Shown here one piece after another: positions 1 through 7,276 of a stretch of 64,000 bases of DNA. The notes under the pieces are model-generated. The model was not told the DNA's origin and did not search any database. It saw nothing but the letters and a program-made list of their open reading frames with translations. The translations under genes and the position numbers were made by a program. This stretch comes from JAZPYZ01 sp045544455 (GTDB lineage Bacteria; Bacillota; Clostridia; Oscillospirales; Acutalibacteraceae), in contig JAZPYZ010000003.1 of the NCBI GenBank assembly GCA_045544455.1, positions 124,001 through 188,000 of the forward strand, given 5' to 3'. Position 1 is the first letter of the stretch; every line of letters begins with the position of its first letter.

Positions 1-913
1 CACCGACGTGCATATCTTCCATGGGGATGAAGGCGCGGCGGCCACGCCGGCTGGCACGGTACTGGGACATGAATTTGCCGGTGTGGTGGAAGCGGTCGGC
101 GACGGGGTATGCGGTATCGCGATCGGGGAGCGCGTGTGCGTGGACCCCAACAAGCTGTGCAACGAATGTGCGTATTGCCAAAGCGGTCTGGCACATTTTT
201 GTGACCACATGATCGGTATTGGCACGACGGTACATGGCGGTTTTGCCGAATATTGCGCTGTCCCGCAATCACAGGTGTATAAGATCGCCGATACCACTTC
301 GTTTGAACAAGCGGCGATGACCGAACCGGTCGCGTGCTGTGTGCACGGGATCGATCTGTGCGAGATTACCTGCGGCGATACCGTGGCCATTATCGGCGGC
401 GGCATGATCGGGATGATCATGCTACAATTAGCGGCGATATCGGGTGCCGGTCGATTGATCATGATCGAACCGGTGGCCAAAAAACGCGCGCTCGCCAAAC
501 AACTCGGTGCCGATCTGTGTATCGATCCGTTGACCGAAAACGTCCAAGAGGTGTTGGCGGCAAACGGTATCGATCGGATTGCGGCCGTGATCGAATGTGT
601 GGGTAAGGTGTCGACCATGGAACAAGCCATCGATATCGCCGGCAAACGTTCGGTTGTGATGTTGTTCGGGTTGACGGCACCGGCCGATACGCTCACCATC
701 AAACCGTTTGAGATCTTTAAAAAAGAGATCGTACTGAAAGCGTCGTTTATCAACCCATACACCCAAAGCCGCGCGTTATCGCTGATCGATAACCGCAAAA
801 TCGACGTTGGTTCGATGGTGTATGCGTGCGAACCATTGGATCGTTTACCGGCGATCTTGGCCGACGGCGCGTTGCGCGCAAACGGCAAATTTATCATTTG
901 CCCATGGCAATAA
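1..913 (+). CDS. zinc-dependent medium-chain dehydrogenase (sorbitol/threonine dehydrogenase-like), 5' truncated
   Basis: Oxidises a secondary alcohol, probably a polyol or sugar derivative, with NAD(P). The frame is open to the window edge and the first residues (TDVHIFHG) are the usual stretch just after the first catalytic-zinc cysteine, so about 35-40 residues lie outside. Visible: GHEFAG with the catalytic-zinc His-Glu, a structural-zinc lobe with four cysteines (CNECAYCQSGLAHFC), and a Rossmann loop GGGMIG. The C-terminus is complete. It precedes remnants of sugar-utilisation genes and a fructokinase, so oxidation of a polyol to a ketose such as fructose is a plausible role; this is inference from context. 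The substrate cannot be read from the sequence. Confidence 0.85.
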   Translation, partial: TDVHIFHGDEGAAATPAGTVLGHEFAGVVEAVGDGVCGIAIGERVCVDPNKLCNECAYCQSGLAHFCDHMIGIGTTVHGGFAEYCAVPQSQVYKIADTTSFEQAAMTEPVACCVHGIDLCEITCGDTVAIIGGGMIGMIMLQLAAISGAGRLIMIEPVAKKRALAKQLGADLCIDPLTENVQEVLAANGIDRIAAVIECVGKVSTMEQAIDIAGKRSVVMLFGLTAPADTLTIKPFEIFKKEIVLKASFINPYTQSRALSLIDNRKIDVGSMVYACEPLDRLPAILADGALRANGKFIICPWQ

Positions 914-953
914 ACCAAAAGCGGCGGCACGTTTCGGCGTACTGCGGCTTCGT

Positions 954-1157
954 TTATCGAGCGTTCATCTTGTACTGACTGGGGGATAGGTGATATTTGT
1001 TTTTAAAAGCGGTATGGAAATTCGAAAGCGACCGAAACCCGGATTCAAAACAGGCTTGCACCACCGAACACCCGTTGGACAACAACAAACAGGCGTATTC
1101 CAACCGCAGATGGGTTAGTTTGTTGGTATAGGTTTCGCCGGTCACTTTTTTAAACAA
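954..1157 (-). pseudogene. AraC-family regulator remnant (C-terminal HTH only)
   Basis: Read on the minus strand, the last ~68 residues match the second half of an AraC-type DNA-binding domain: LFKKVTGETYTNKLTHLR, then ESGFRSLSNFHTAFKN and the closing LSPSQYK. The ligand-binding domain and the first HTH half are absent. Upstream of about 1157 the sequence changes abruptly into plus-strand coding sequence of a glycosidase tail. An open frame continues to 1319 but has no AraC similarity. A regulator without its sensor half is unlikely to work; it probably once controlled the sugar genes around it. Confidence 0.75.
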
Positions 1158-1394
1158 CTCACCGTCAAGGACGCCGCGACCGACGAAGTGTTGTGGCAAA
1201 CGGCGTTTACGGCCGAGGCCAACGTTTCGACCTGTGTCGCGCAACTGCCTACGTATTATTCCGAACAAAAAGTTCTTATCATGGAATGGGATATCGACGG
1301 GGAACGCGGCGTTAACCATTATCTGTGCGGATTTCCGCCGATCTCGTTGCCTTTTTACAAAGAAATGTTGTCCAAATGGGGGTTAGGAGAATAA
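1158..1394 (+). pseudogene. glycoside hydrolase family 2 (beta-mannosidase-like) C-terminal remnant
   Basis: From about 1158 a plus-strand frame reads LTVKDAATDEVLWQ and ends EWDIDGERGVNHYLCGFPP...KWGLGE. This resembles the last Ig-like domain of bacterial exo-beta-mannosidases, which close with a W-x-NG-x-x-x-x-NHY-x-x-G-x-PP pattern. Only about 78 of the expected ~800 residues remain; the catalytic barrel is missing. The left border abuts the AraC remnant on the opposite strand, so a deletion or inversion joined them. It ends 3 bases before the ROK remnant, consistent with a former glycosidase-kinase operon. The family call rests on the tail motif only. Confidence 0.6.
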
Positions 1395-1397
1395 CCA

Positions 1398-1665
1398 ATG
1401 TATATATTAGGGCTTGATATCGGCGGCACGAAATGTGCGGTGAGTATCTGGGTTGAGTATATCGATCTTGATCGATATACTCAACCCCCAAGCTATTGTG
1501 ATCGGTAGTATTTTTGCGAGAAGTCGAGACCTGTTGTGGCCGTCTGCTAAACGTGTTATCGAGCAAGAGGCGTTATCCGCTTCTGCCGGATGTTGTCAGG
1601 TGTTGCCGGCGGCGTTGGGCGAACATATCGGCGATTATGCCGCGATCGCTACCGCCTTGTTGTGA
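1398..1665 (+). pseudogene. ROK-family sugar kinase, internally deleted
   Basis: A good ribosome site (TTAGGAGA) precedes ATG 1398 and the first residues MYILGLDIGGTKCAVS are the ROK phosphate-binding N-terminus. The frame then runs into an inverted copy of downstream sequence and stops near 1508. In another frame, from about 1468, the native C-terminus resumes: LIDILNPQAIVIGSIFARS, then PAALGEHIGDYAA, ending at 1665. About 200 residues, including the ROK zinc-cysteine region and catalytic Asp, are gone. The pattern is one deletion event, not gradual decay. A glucokinase or fructo/mannokinase role before loss is likely but cannot be fixed. Confidence 0.8.
1450..1487. repeat. perfect 18-bp inverted repeat with TT spacer at the ROK deletion junction
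   Basis: Bases 1450-1467 are the exact reverse complement of 1470-1487, with TT between. The right arm is native ROK coding sequence (LIDILNP); the left arm is an inverted copy placed directly after the N-terminal stub. It is not followed by a T-run and lies inside former coding sequence, so it is a rearrangement scar and not a terminator. Confidence 0.85.
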
Positions 1666-1701
1666 CGAAACCAAAAATCGTATCCATGTGAGGGTTGTTC
1701 T

Positions 1702-2574
1702 ATGAAACTGATATCGTTCGGGGAGATTTTATGGGATGTGTATCCCGATCAAGCGTATATTGGCGGTGCACCGCTGAATTTTGCAGCTCATGCGGCTAAA
1801 CAGGGGGCAACAGTATCGATGTTATCGGCCGTGGGCCGGGATTCCCTAGGTGATAAGGCGCTGGACCGGTTACGCGCTTGGCAGATCGATACATCGCTCG
1901 TGTCGGTATTGGATGACAAACCGACCGGACAATGTTTGGTCACGTTGGATCAACAATCGGTTCCGTCGTATCAGCTGATCGAGGACGTGGCATGGGATGC
2001 GATTCAAGCCGATCCGGAATCGATTCCGGCGTGCGATGCGTTGTATTTTGGTACGTTATCGTTGCGCGGCGAACACAACCGCCAAACGTTGAAACAAGTG
2101 CTTGATACCGGTCGGTTTTCAGATGTGTTGGTGGATGTGAATCTGCGCGCTCCGTTTTATGATCAAGACAGCATCCGGTTTGCGCTCGAACGAGCCACCA
2201 TCCTGAAAATTAGTGACGAAGAATTGACACAGGTGTTGACACACATCGGATGTGCGGTAACCGATGATCTGGAAACGGTGGCGCGCACGATTGTGGCGCG
2301 GTATCCCGGTGTGCGGTTGCTCATCGTCACATGTGGGGGAGACGGGGCGTTTGCTTACGATAGCCGTACCGATACGCCGTACCGGTGTCCGGCGGTGTCG
2401 GCACAGGTAGTGTCGACAGTAGGGGCCGGCGACAGTTTTACGGCGGCGTTTTGGTGCCGGTATCATGACACCGGCGATGTGGCGGCCAGCTTGGCTTATG
2501 CGGCGCGCGTAGCGGCGTTTGTCGTATCGCATTACGACGCCGTACCCGACTATACGCTGGAGGATATATCCTAA
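1702..2574 (+). CDS. fructokinase, PfkB family
   Basis: Phosphorylates fructose (or a related ketose) to fructose-6-phosphate with ATP in the cytoplasm. At 290 residues it has the normal PfkB length. Visible: N-terminal FGEILWDVYPD and GGAPLNFAAHAA substrate-binding motifs typical of bacterial fructokinases, PTGQCLVTLD, and the C-terminal ATP/anion-hole signature TVGAGDSFTAAF with the catalytic Asp. GAGGG lies upstream of ATG 1702. It follows a dehydrogenase and three remnants of a sugar locus and is the only intact kinase left there, so it may still serve the product of the dehydrogenase. A bidirectional terminator separates it from galE. No promoter is obvious immediately upstream. Confidence 0.88.
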   Translation: MKLISFGEILWDVYPDQAYIGGAPLNFAAHAAKQGATVSMLSAVGRDSLGDKALDRLRAWQIDTSLVSVLDDKPTGQCLVTLDQQSVPSYQLIEDVAWDAIQADPESIPACDALYFGTLSLRGEHNRQTLKQVLDTGRFSDVLVDVNLRAPFYDQDSIRFALERATILKISDEELTQVLTHIGCAVTDDLETVARTIVARYPGVRLLIVTCGGDGAFAYDSRTDTPYRCPAVSAQVVSTVGAGDSFTAAFWCRYHDTGDVAASLAYAARVAAFVVSHYDAVPDYTLEDIS

Positions 2575-2583
2575 ACAAGTAAA

Positions 2584-2617
2584 AAAGAAAGCGTTGCAGA
2601 TTGCAACGCTTTCTTTT
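2584..2617. terminator. bidirectional rho-independent terminator, fructokinase/galE
   Basis: AAAGAAAGCGTTGCA pairs with TGCAACGCTTTCTTT around a GAT loop, with A- and T-runs on both sides, between convergent genes. Confidence 0.9.
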
Positions 2618-2626
2618 TTATATTCA

Positions 2627-3643
2627 TTATCCTTTATAGCCTTTCGGGTTGTTCGATTGCCATCGCCACGAGTCGCGGCACATGTCGTCCACGCCCAACT
2701 GTGCTTCCCACCCGAGCAGTTGTTTTGCTTTGGTCGGATCGGAATAGCAGGTATCGATATCGCCGGGGCGGCGGTCAACGATGGCGTACGGCACTTTCAC
2801 GCCGTTTACACGCTCAAACGAGGTGACCAGATCCAACACGCTGTACCCGACGCCGGTACCGAGATTGATAGCTTCCACGCCGGTATGGTTGCGGGCATAA
2901 TCCACCGCACAGACATGGCCGCGCGCCAGATCAACCACGTGGATATAGTCGCGCACGCCGGTCCCGTCGGGGGTATCGTAATCGTTGCCAAACACCGACA
3001 GTTTCGGCAACTTGCCGATCGCCACTTGCGAAATATACGGCATGAGGTTGTTAGGGATGCCGTTGGGATCTTCCCCAATGCGGCCGCTTTCGTGTGCACC
3101 GATGGGGTTGAAGTACCGCAACAACACGATCGACCATTCGCTGTCGGATACACACAAATCCTGCAAAATACATTCGATCATATATTTGGTGCGGCCGTAC
3201 GGGTTGGTGACCGCGCCGACCGGCATCGTCTCGTTTAAAGGGGAGGGATTGTTCATCCCGTACACCGTCGCCGACGAACTGAACACCATGCGTTTGCATC
3301 CAAACTCGCGCATTACATCACACAACACCAACGTGCCGTTGACGTTGTTATCGAAATATTCCAACGGTTTTTGCACCGATTCGCCGACCGCTTTCAGTCC
3401 GGCAAAATGGATCACCACGTCGATCGGATGCTTTTTAAAGATTTCGCGCATGCCGTCGGCATCGCGGATATCGCATTCATAAAACGGGAAATCCTTGCCG
3501 GTCAATTCACGCACACGGGCGAGCGATTCTTTATCGGAATTATATAAATTATCCAGTACTACAATATCGTGGCCAGACTTCAGCAGTTCCACACAGGTGT
3601 GACTGCCGATATAGCCGCAACCGCCGGTAATTAAAATAGCCAT
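2627..3643 (-). CDS. galE: UDP-glucose 4-epimerase
   Basis: Interconverts UDP-glucose and UDP-galactose in the Leloir pathway and for envelope glycan precursors. It is an extended short-chain dehydrogenase of normal length (338 aa) with NAD-binding GGCGYIGSH at the N-terminus, FSSSATVYG carrying the catalytic Ser/Thr, and the YGRTK active site. NFNPIG-type substrate residues appear as RYFNPIGAHESG. It is transcribed alone from its own promoter (3675-3702), divergent from a sugar nucleotidyltransferase, so the pair plausibly makes and converts nucleotide sugars together. UDP-GlcNAc activity is possible and not excluded by sequence. Confidence 0.95.
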   Translation of the reverse strand: MAILITGGCGYIGSHTCVELLKSGHDIVVLDNLYNSDKESLARVRELTGKDFPFYECDIRDADGMREIFKKHPIDVVIHFAGLKAVGESVQKPLEYFDNNVNGTLVLCDVMREFGCKRMVFSSSATVYGMNNPSPLNETMPVGAVTNPYGRTKYMIECILQDLCVSDSEWSIVLLRYFNPIGAHESGRIGEDPNGIPNNLMPYISQVAIGKLPKLSVFGNDYDTPDGTGVRDYIHVVDLARGHVCAVDYARNHTGVEAINLGTGVGYSVLDLVTSFERVNGVKVPYAIVDRRPGDIDTCYSDPTKAKQLLGWEAQLGVDDMCRDSWRWQSNNPKGYKG

Positions 3644-3674
3644 ACCACAAAAACCCCTTTCTCTTGTTATTCTT

Positions 3675-3702
3675 ATTATATATCAAAACCGACAATTTGC
3701 AA
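3675..3702 (-). promoter_or_regulatory. sigma-A promoter of galE
   Basis: On the minus strand TTGCAA is followed after 16 bases by TATAAT, about 30 bases before the galE start. Confidence 0.7.
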
Positions 3703-3722
3703 GGTCTTTTATGAATTTTCGG

Positions 3723-3751
3723 TTGAAGATTGCGACGTGGCGTGATACAAT
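3723..3751 (+). promoter_or_regulatory. sigma-A promoter of the nucleotidyltransferase gene
   Basis: TTGAAG, 17-base spacer, TACAAT; about 33 bases ahead of ATG 3785, with AAAGGG as ribosome site. Confidence 0.75.
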
Positions 3752-3784
3752 GAGGATACATAAACCGAAAGGGATGGTTTAACG

Positions 3785-4696
3785 ATGAAACCGACATTGG
3801 TAATTATGGCCGCCGGTATGGGCAGCCGATTTGGGGGTTTGAAACAACTCACCCCCGTTGGTCCGAACGGACAGATGATTATTGACTATTCGGTCTACGA
3901 TGCGATTCGCGCCGGATTCGGCAAAATCGTGTTCGTGATCAAGCATGCGATCGAAGAGGAATTCCGCAGCATGATCGGCGATCGTATTGCGCAACGCATT
4001 CCGGTCGAATACGTGTTTCAGGAACTCGACAAACTGCCGGACGGATATACCGTGCCGGACGGTCGGGTAAAACCGTGGGGAACCGGACATGCGATCTTGT
4101 GTTGCCGTGACGTGGTGAAAGAACCATTTATGGTGATCAACGCTGACGACTTTTACGGCGCGGAAAGTTATCGCATTTTGGCGGATTTCTTAGCCAATCC
4201 GCCCAAAGGAAACGGCATGCAGTTCGCGATGGCGGCGTATGTGTTGAAAAACACCCTGACCGAAAACGGTTATGTGTCGCGCGGCATCTGTTCGGTGGAC
4301 GATGCCGATAAACTGTGCGGTTTGGTCGAACGCACCCACATCGAGTTGATCGACGGCAAACCCATGTTTACCGAAGACGATGGCAAAACCTTTGAACCGT
4401 TGGCGGAAGACTGCGCCGTGTCGATGAACGCCTGGGCATTTCCGCGCGAGATGCTCGACGGGTTGGAAGAACGCTTCCGCGTGTTTTTGGACACCACCGC
4501 GAAAGACAATCCGCAAAAAGCGGAATTCTATCTGCCGTTTGCTGTTAACGACATGATGACTGACGGCGTGGCCGAAACCACGGTGCTACGTTCGGGCGAC
4601 CGGTGGTACGGTATGACCTATGCCGCGGATAAAGAAGACGTTTCCGCCGCCATCGCCACCATGACCGAACAAGGCGTCTATCCGACTGACATGTAA
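3785..4696 (+). CDS. sugar-phosphate nucleotidyltransferase-like protein
   Basis: Belongs to the NTP-transferase (GT-A fold) group that couples a nucleoside triphosphate to a sugar phosphate. The signature loop AAGMGSRFGGLKQL at the N-terminus contains the G-x-G-x-R and Lys residues for NTP binding; PWGTGHAILC and the metal-binding VINADDFYG follow. The 303-residue protein has no left-handed beta-helix acyltransferase domain, unlike GlmU. The second half (YVSRGICSVD, MNAWAFPREML) is typical of an orphan clade annotated only as nucleotidyltransferase. Substrate unknown. It is divergent from galE and is closed by its own terminator. Confidence 0.75.
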   Translation: MKPTLVIMAAGMGSRFGGLKQLTPVGPNGQMIIDYSVYDAIRAGFGKIVFVIKHAIEEEFRSMIGDRIAQRIPVEYVFQELDKLPDGYTVPDGRVKPWGTGHAILCCRDVVKEPFMVINADDFYGAESYRILADFLANPPKGNGMQFAMAAYVLKNTLTENGYVSRGICSVDDADKLCGLVERTHIELIDGKPMFTEDDGKTFEPLAEDCAVSMNAWAFPREMLDGLEERFRVFLDTTAKDNPQKAEFYLPFAVNDMMTDGVAETTVLRSGDRWYGMTYAADKEDVSAAIATMTEQGVYPTDM

Positions 4697-4715
4697 TCTT
4701 TTAAAACCAAAAAGC

Positions 4716-4744
4716 CGCACGGTTTATCACCGTGCGTCTTTTTT
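4716..4744 (+). terminator. rho-independent terminator
   Basis: CGCACGGT pairs with ACCGTGCG around TTATC, followed by TCTTTTTT. Confidence 0.88.
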
Positions 4745-4828
4745 GCGCGCAGGATCTGCGCCGGTAGAATTTGACAAAATGGCACACGATCTTCCCCGAC
4801 AATCAGCCGTTATCCGGCCGGATTCCGC

Positions 4829-4838
4829 TTTGTCGAAA
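4829..4838 (+). promoter_or_regulatory. Spo0A box (0A box) upstream of spo0A
   Basis: TGTCGAA at 4831-4837 (within TTTGTCGAAA) is an exact match to the 0A-box core recognised by Spo0A. It lies about 40 bases upstream of the putative -35 and about 110 bases from the start codon, which suggests autoregulation. Binding is inferred. Confidence 0.55.
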
Positions 4839-4877
4839 TCTTTTTTTGAAAATACAAGAAAAATTTTTGGCAAAGTA

Positions 4878-4906
4878 TTGCAATTTCTTCCAATTTATGG
4901 TAATCT
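4878..4906 (+). promoter_or_regulatory. putative sigma-A promoter of spo0A
   Basis: TTGCAA, 17-base spacer, TAATCT, 38 bases before the start codon. The -10 is weak. No convincing sigma-H promoter was found. Confidence 0.5.
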
Positions 4907-4943
4907 TGGGATGCCGGCAAAATAATCAGGGGGTTAAAAAAGA

Positions 4944-5726
4944 ATGATGGAAGGAAAAGTGACCGTTTTGTTTGCGGATAACAGCGAACATTTCGGAAAA
5001 GCGTGTGCCGATACGCTCGGTGCGCGGGGGTTGGAGGTTATCACGACCGACAAAGACGGGAAGAAAGTACTCGAAGCGATTGCCAAGTATCATCCGGACG
5101 TAGTGTTGATGGATTTCTTTATGGCACAGTTGGATGCCATCGGTGTGATGCAGGAGGCGCGCAAAATGCAGTTGACACATCGTCCGCAATGGATGGTGAT
5201 GTCGGGGTTTAACAACCCGAATTTGGAACGCGATACCATGATGGCGGGGGCGGATTTCTATCTATTGAAACCGCTGGATTTAGAACGGTTGGCACAACGT
5301 ATTTTATCACTGTGCGGCCGTCAAAACGGGAACGGTTTTACCAATGCGGCACCGACCGCACGGAACAATCAAGGCAGTTTGGAAATATGTGTAACCGAGA
5401 TCATTCATCAGATCGGGGTGCCCGCGCATATTAAGGGATATCAGTATCTGCGGGATGCGATCTTGATGGCGATCGACGATGACGATATTATCAATGCGGT
5501 GACCAAACAGTTGTACCCGACGATTGCCAAGCGGCACAACACCACCTCGTCGCGGGTGGAACGGGCGATCCGTCACGCGATTGAAGTGGCGTGGGATCGG
5601 GGCGATGTGGATGTGCTCAACTCGTATTTCGGATATACCATTCACAACGATCGCGGCAAACCCACCAACTCGGAATTTATTGCGATGATCGCTGATAAGT
5701 TCCGTCTGCAACTTAAAATTTCATGA
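4944..5726 (+). CDS. spo0A: sporulation master regulator Spo0A
   Basis: Response regulator that, when phosphorylated, starts sporulation. Residues 5-125 form a receiver: acidic pocket at D12, phospho-acceptor D57 in VVLMDFF, and the conserved Lys in LLKPLD. After a variable linker, residues ~145-260 are the Spo0A-specific DNA-binding domain (VTEIIHQIGVPAHIKGY; recognition-helix region TTSSRVERAIRHAIEVAW; closing PTNSEFIAMIADK). Length matches the family. After D57 the usual M-P-x-L-D-G reads MAQLDA, so the Pro and Gly are replaced. A 0A box lies upstream. Monocistronic, with a bidirectional terminator behind it. A second in-frame ATG at 4947 is an alternative start. Confidence 0.95.
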   Translation: MMEGKVTVLFADNSEHFGKACADTLGARGLEVITTDKDGKKVLEAIAKYHPDVVLMDFFMAQLDAIGVMQEARKMQLTHRPQWMVMSGFNNPNLERDTMMAGADFYLLKPLDLERLAQRILSLCGRQNGNGFTNAAPTARNNQGSLEICVTEIIHQIGVPAHIKGYQYLRDAILMAIDDDDIINAVTKQLYPTIAKRHNTTSSRVERAIRHAIEVAWDRGDVDVLNSYFGYTIHNDRGKPTNSEFIAMIADKFRLQLKIS

Positions 5727-5734
5727 CACACAAA

Positions 5735-5772
5735 AAAAGCACCCGGATGAGGACCATCCGAGTGCTTTTTTA
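5735..5772. terminator. bidirectional terminator, spo0A/lipoprotein
   Basis: AAAAAGCACCCGGATG pairs with CATCCGAGTGCTTTTTT (one internal mismatch) around AGGAC, between convergent genes. Confidence 0.85.
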
Positions 5773-5781
5773 TCGTGGATA

Positions 5782-6450
5782 TTATTGTTCTTGGTTTGCG
5801 GTAACCATAAAGGCGTCGTTGCCGAGGTACCGTGCGGTGAGCACAAAGGCACGGTCGGCGGTCGAGCCGCTGTAATCCGCGTGATAGTTTACCGTGTAGG
5901 TGACGTGGTCTTCGGTGGTGAACCCGTCGCATACCAAGGTGTAGGTTTCGACGTTCAGATTATGATCCAGATCGTAATACACTAAGGTCGACAGGTTCGG
6001 ATGTTCGTATTTGTAGGTGGCCGGATCGCCCACGCCATCTCGTACGCCGGTAAAGTCAAACGATACCCCAAACACCGCGCCCAGTTCGGCGTTGATGTCG
6101 GCGATCGAAAGGGTTTCTTGATACAGGGGCGTGCCGTCGGCGGCTTTGGCATATTCCACGCGTTCGCCTTCTAACATCAGGTGCATAAACGGTGCTACCG
6201 AATGGGGGGACAGTTCATACACCGAACTGAACGAGCCGAACAGATACGCTTTTTCAGCCAAACCGATAAAGGCGGTTTCCAGTTCTTCATCGGTCAGGGT
6301 GGGTTTCCCCATGGTGGTGGTCGTGGTCGTGGCCTTGGTCGTAGTAGTTGTAGTCGTGGTGGTACCGCCGCCGGCGTTGCCGCCGTCACACGCCGTCAGG
6401 CACAACACCAGGCATACAGCCAACAGAGCCGTCATCCATTTTTTGATCAT
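5782..6450 (-). CDS. lipoprotein of unknown function with Thr-rich linker
   Basis: A type II signal peptide is clear: MIKKW, a hydrophobic stretch, and lipobox LTAC with lipidated Cys21. A low-complexity linker of almost only Thr (about residues 30-46) follows, then a ~175-residue globular domain. That domain carries no motif I recognise; it contains VYELSPHSVAPFMH and several paired beta-like segments near the end. It is probably anchored to the outer face of the cytoplasmic membrane. AGGAGG precedes the start. Single gene, convergent with spo0A; no functional link is evident. Confidence 0.75.
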   Translation of the reverse strand: MIKKWMTALLAVCLVLCLTACDGGNAGGGTTTTTTTTTKATTTTTTMGKPTLTDEELETAFIGLAEKAYLFGSFSSVYELSPHSVAPFMHLMLEGERVEYAKAADGTPLYQETLSIADINAELGAVFGVSFDFTGVRDGVGDPATYKYEHPNLSTLVYYDLDHNLNVETYTLVCDGFTTEDHVTYTVNYHADYSGSTADRAFVLTARYLGNDAFMVTANQEQ

Positions 6451-6511
6451 AACAAATTCCTCCTGTTAATAAAAACTTGTGTAACACAAAATAGTGATTT
6501 GATTAAGACCA

Positions 6512-7273
6512 TTAGGCGGTCGTTTGTCCCATGATCCAGTTGTGCGGAATCAATTTACACAACACGCGATACAGTTTATAGATTAACCGATTGGTGTATA
6601 CGGCGCGTCCACGTCTGGCGGCACGTAACGATTTGACCGCCATCTGACGTGCGTTGACGCGCGGGCAAAAATCGAACAATTTCGATCGCCCTTTCGGAAT
6701 ATCGGCCACCGCCAAGAATTCGGTATCCATCGGACCGGGACAGGCGGCATGCACGTTGATACCACGGGATTTAAGTTCGTGCCGGAGTGCTTTGCTGAAA
6801 CTTAAGATAAACGCTTTGGTCGAACAATACACCGCCATGCGCGGCGTCGGCACGTACGATGCGATTGAGCAGGTGTTCAACACCACCGCACCGCGTGTCA
6901 TAAACGGTAAGGTCAGTCCGGTCATCAGGACCGGTGCGCGATCGTTAAGGTCGACCATATCGGCCTGTACACCGGCCGGGATCTCTTCGAAATCGCCCAG
7001 TTTCCCAAATCCGGCGTTGTTGATCAGTAATCGCACGTTCGGTTGCTCGGTTTGCAACCGTTCGGCATAGGCATCAAAACTGGCTTTGTCGCACAGGTCC
7101 CATGCCATCGGCACGATCTTAACGGTAGGGAATTCGTCCGCTAACGCTTGCAGACGATCCAGTCGCCGCGCGATCACCCAAATCGCGTCTATGTCTGGAA
7201 ACTGTTCGATGGTAGCGCGCACGTATTCCGGCCCGATGCCGGACGATGCGCCGGTAATAATCGCTACGTTCAA
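6512..7273 (-). CDS. short-chain dehydrogenase/reductase (SDR)
   Basis: NAD(P)-dependent oxidoreductase of classical SDR type, 253 aa. Visible: cofactor loop TGASSGIG, NNAG, catalytic Ser in CSIAS and the YCSTK active site. The tail (RRGRAVYTNRLIYKLYRVLCKLIP) is basic and amphipathic and may sit at the membrane, as in the SDRs of lipid or cell-envelope metabolism. It starts 3 bases after the MurE-like gene stops, so it is the last gene of the asnB / ATP-grasp / MurE-like operon. Substrate unknown; a role in the envelope is inferred from the operon only. Confidence 0.82.
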   Translation of the reverse strand: MNVAIITGASSGIGPEYVRATIEQFPDIDAIWVIARRLDRLQALADEFPTVKIVPMAWDLCDKASFDAYAERLQTEQPNVRLLINNAGFGKLGDFEEIPAGVQADMVDLNDRAPVLMTGLTLPFMTRGAVVLNTCSIASYVPTPRMAVYCSTKAFILSFSKALRHELKSRGINVHAACPGPMDTEFLAVADIPKGRSKLFDFCPRVNARQMAVKSLRAARRGRAVYTNRLIYKLYRVLCKLIPHNWIMGQTTA

Positions 7274-7276
7274 CGG

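Noticed and set aside
1450..1487. Reading the palindrome as a terminator or operator
   Set aside because: No T-run, and the right arm is exact native coding sequence of the kinase, so a rearrangement copy explains it better.
1312..1566. Minus-strand 84-codon frame across the ROK scar
   Set aside because: It runs through the inverted copy and both remnants without any motif.
4750..4773. Possible sigma-H promoter (AGGATCT...GAAT) upstream of spo0A
   Set aside because: The gap between the two elements is only 9 bases, too short for the known 12-14, and it overlaps the terminator of the gene before.
6302..6365. Repeated GGT/GTA-rich triplets that could suggest a tandem repeat or CRISPR
   Set aside because: They encode the Thr-rich linker of the lipoprotein on the minus strand; there are no spacers or repeat units.
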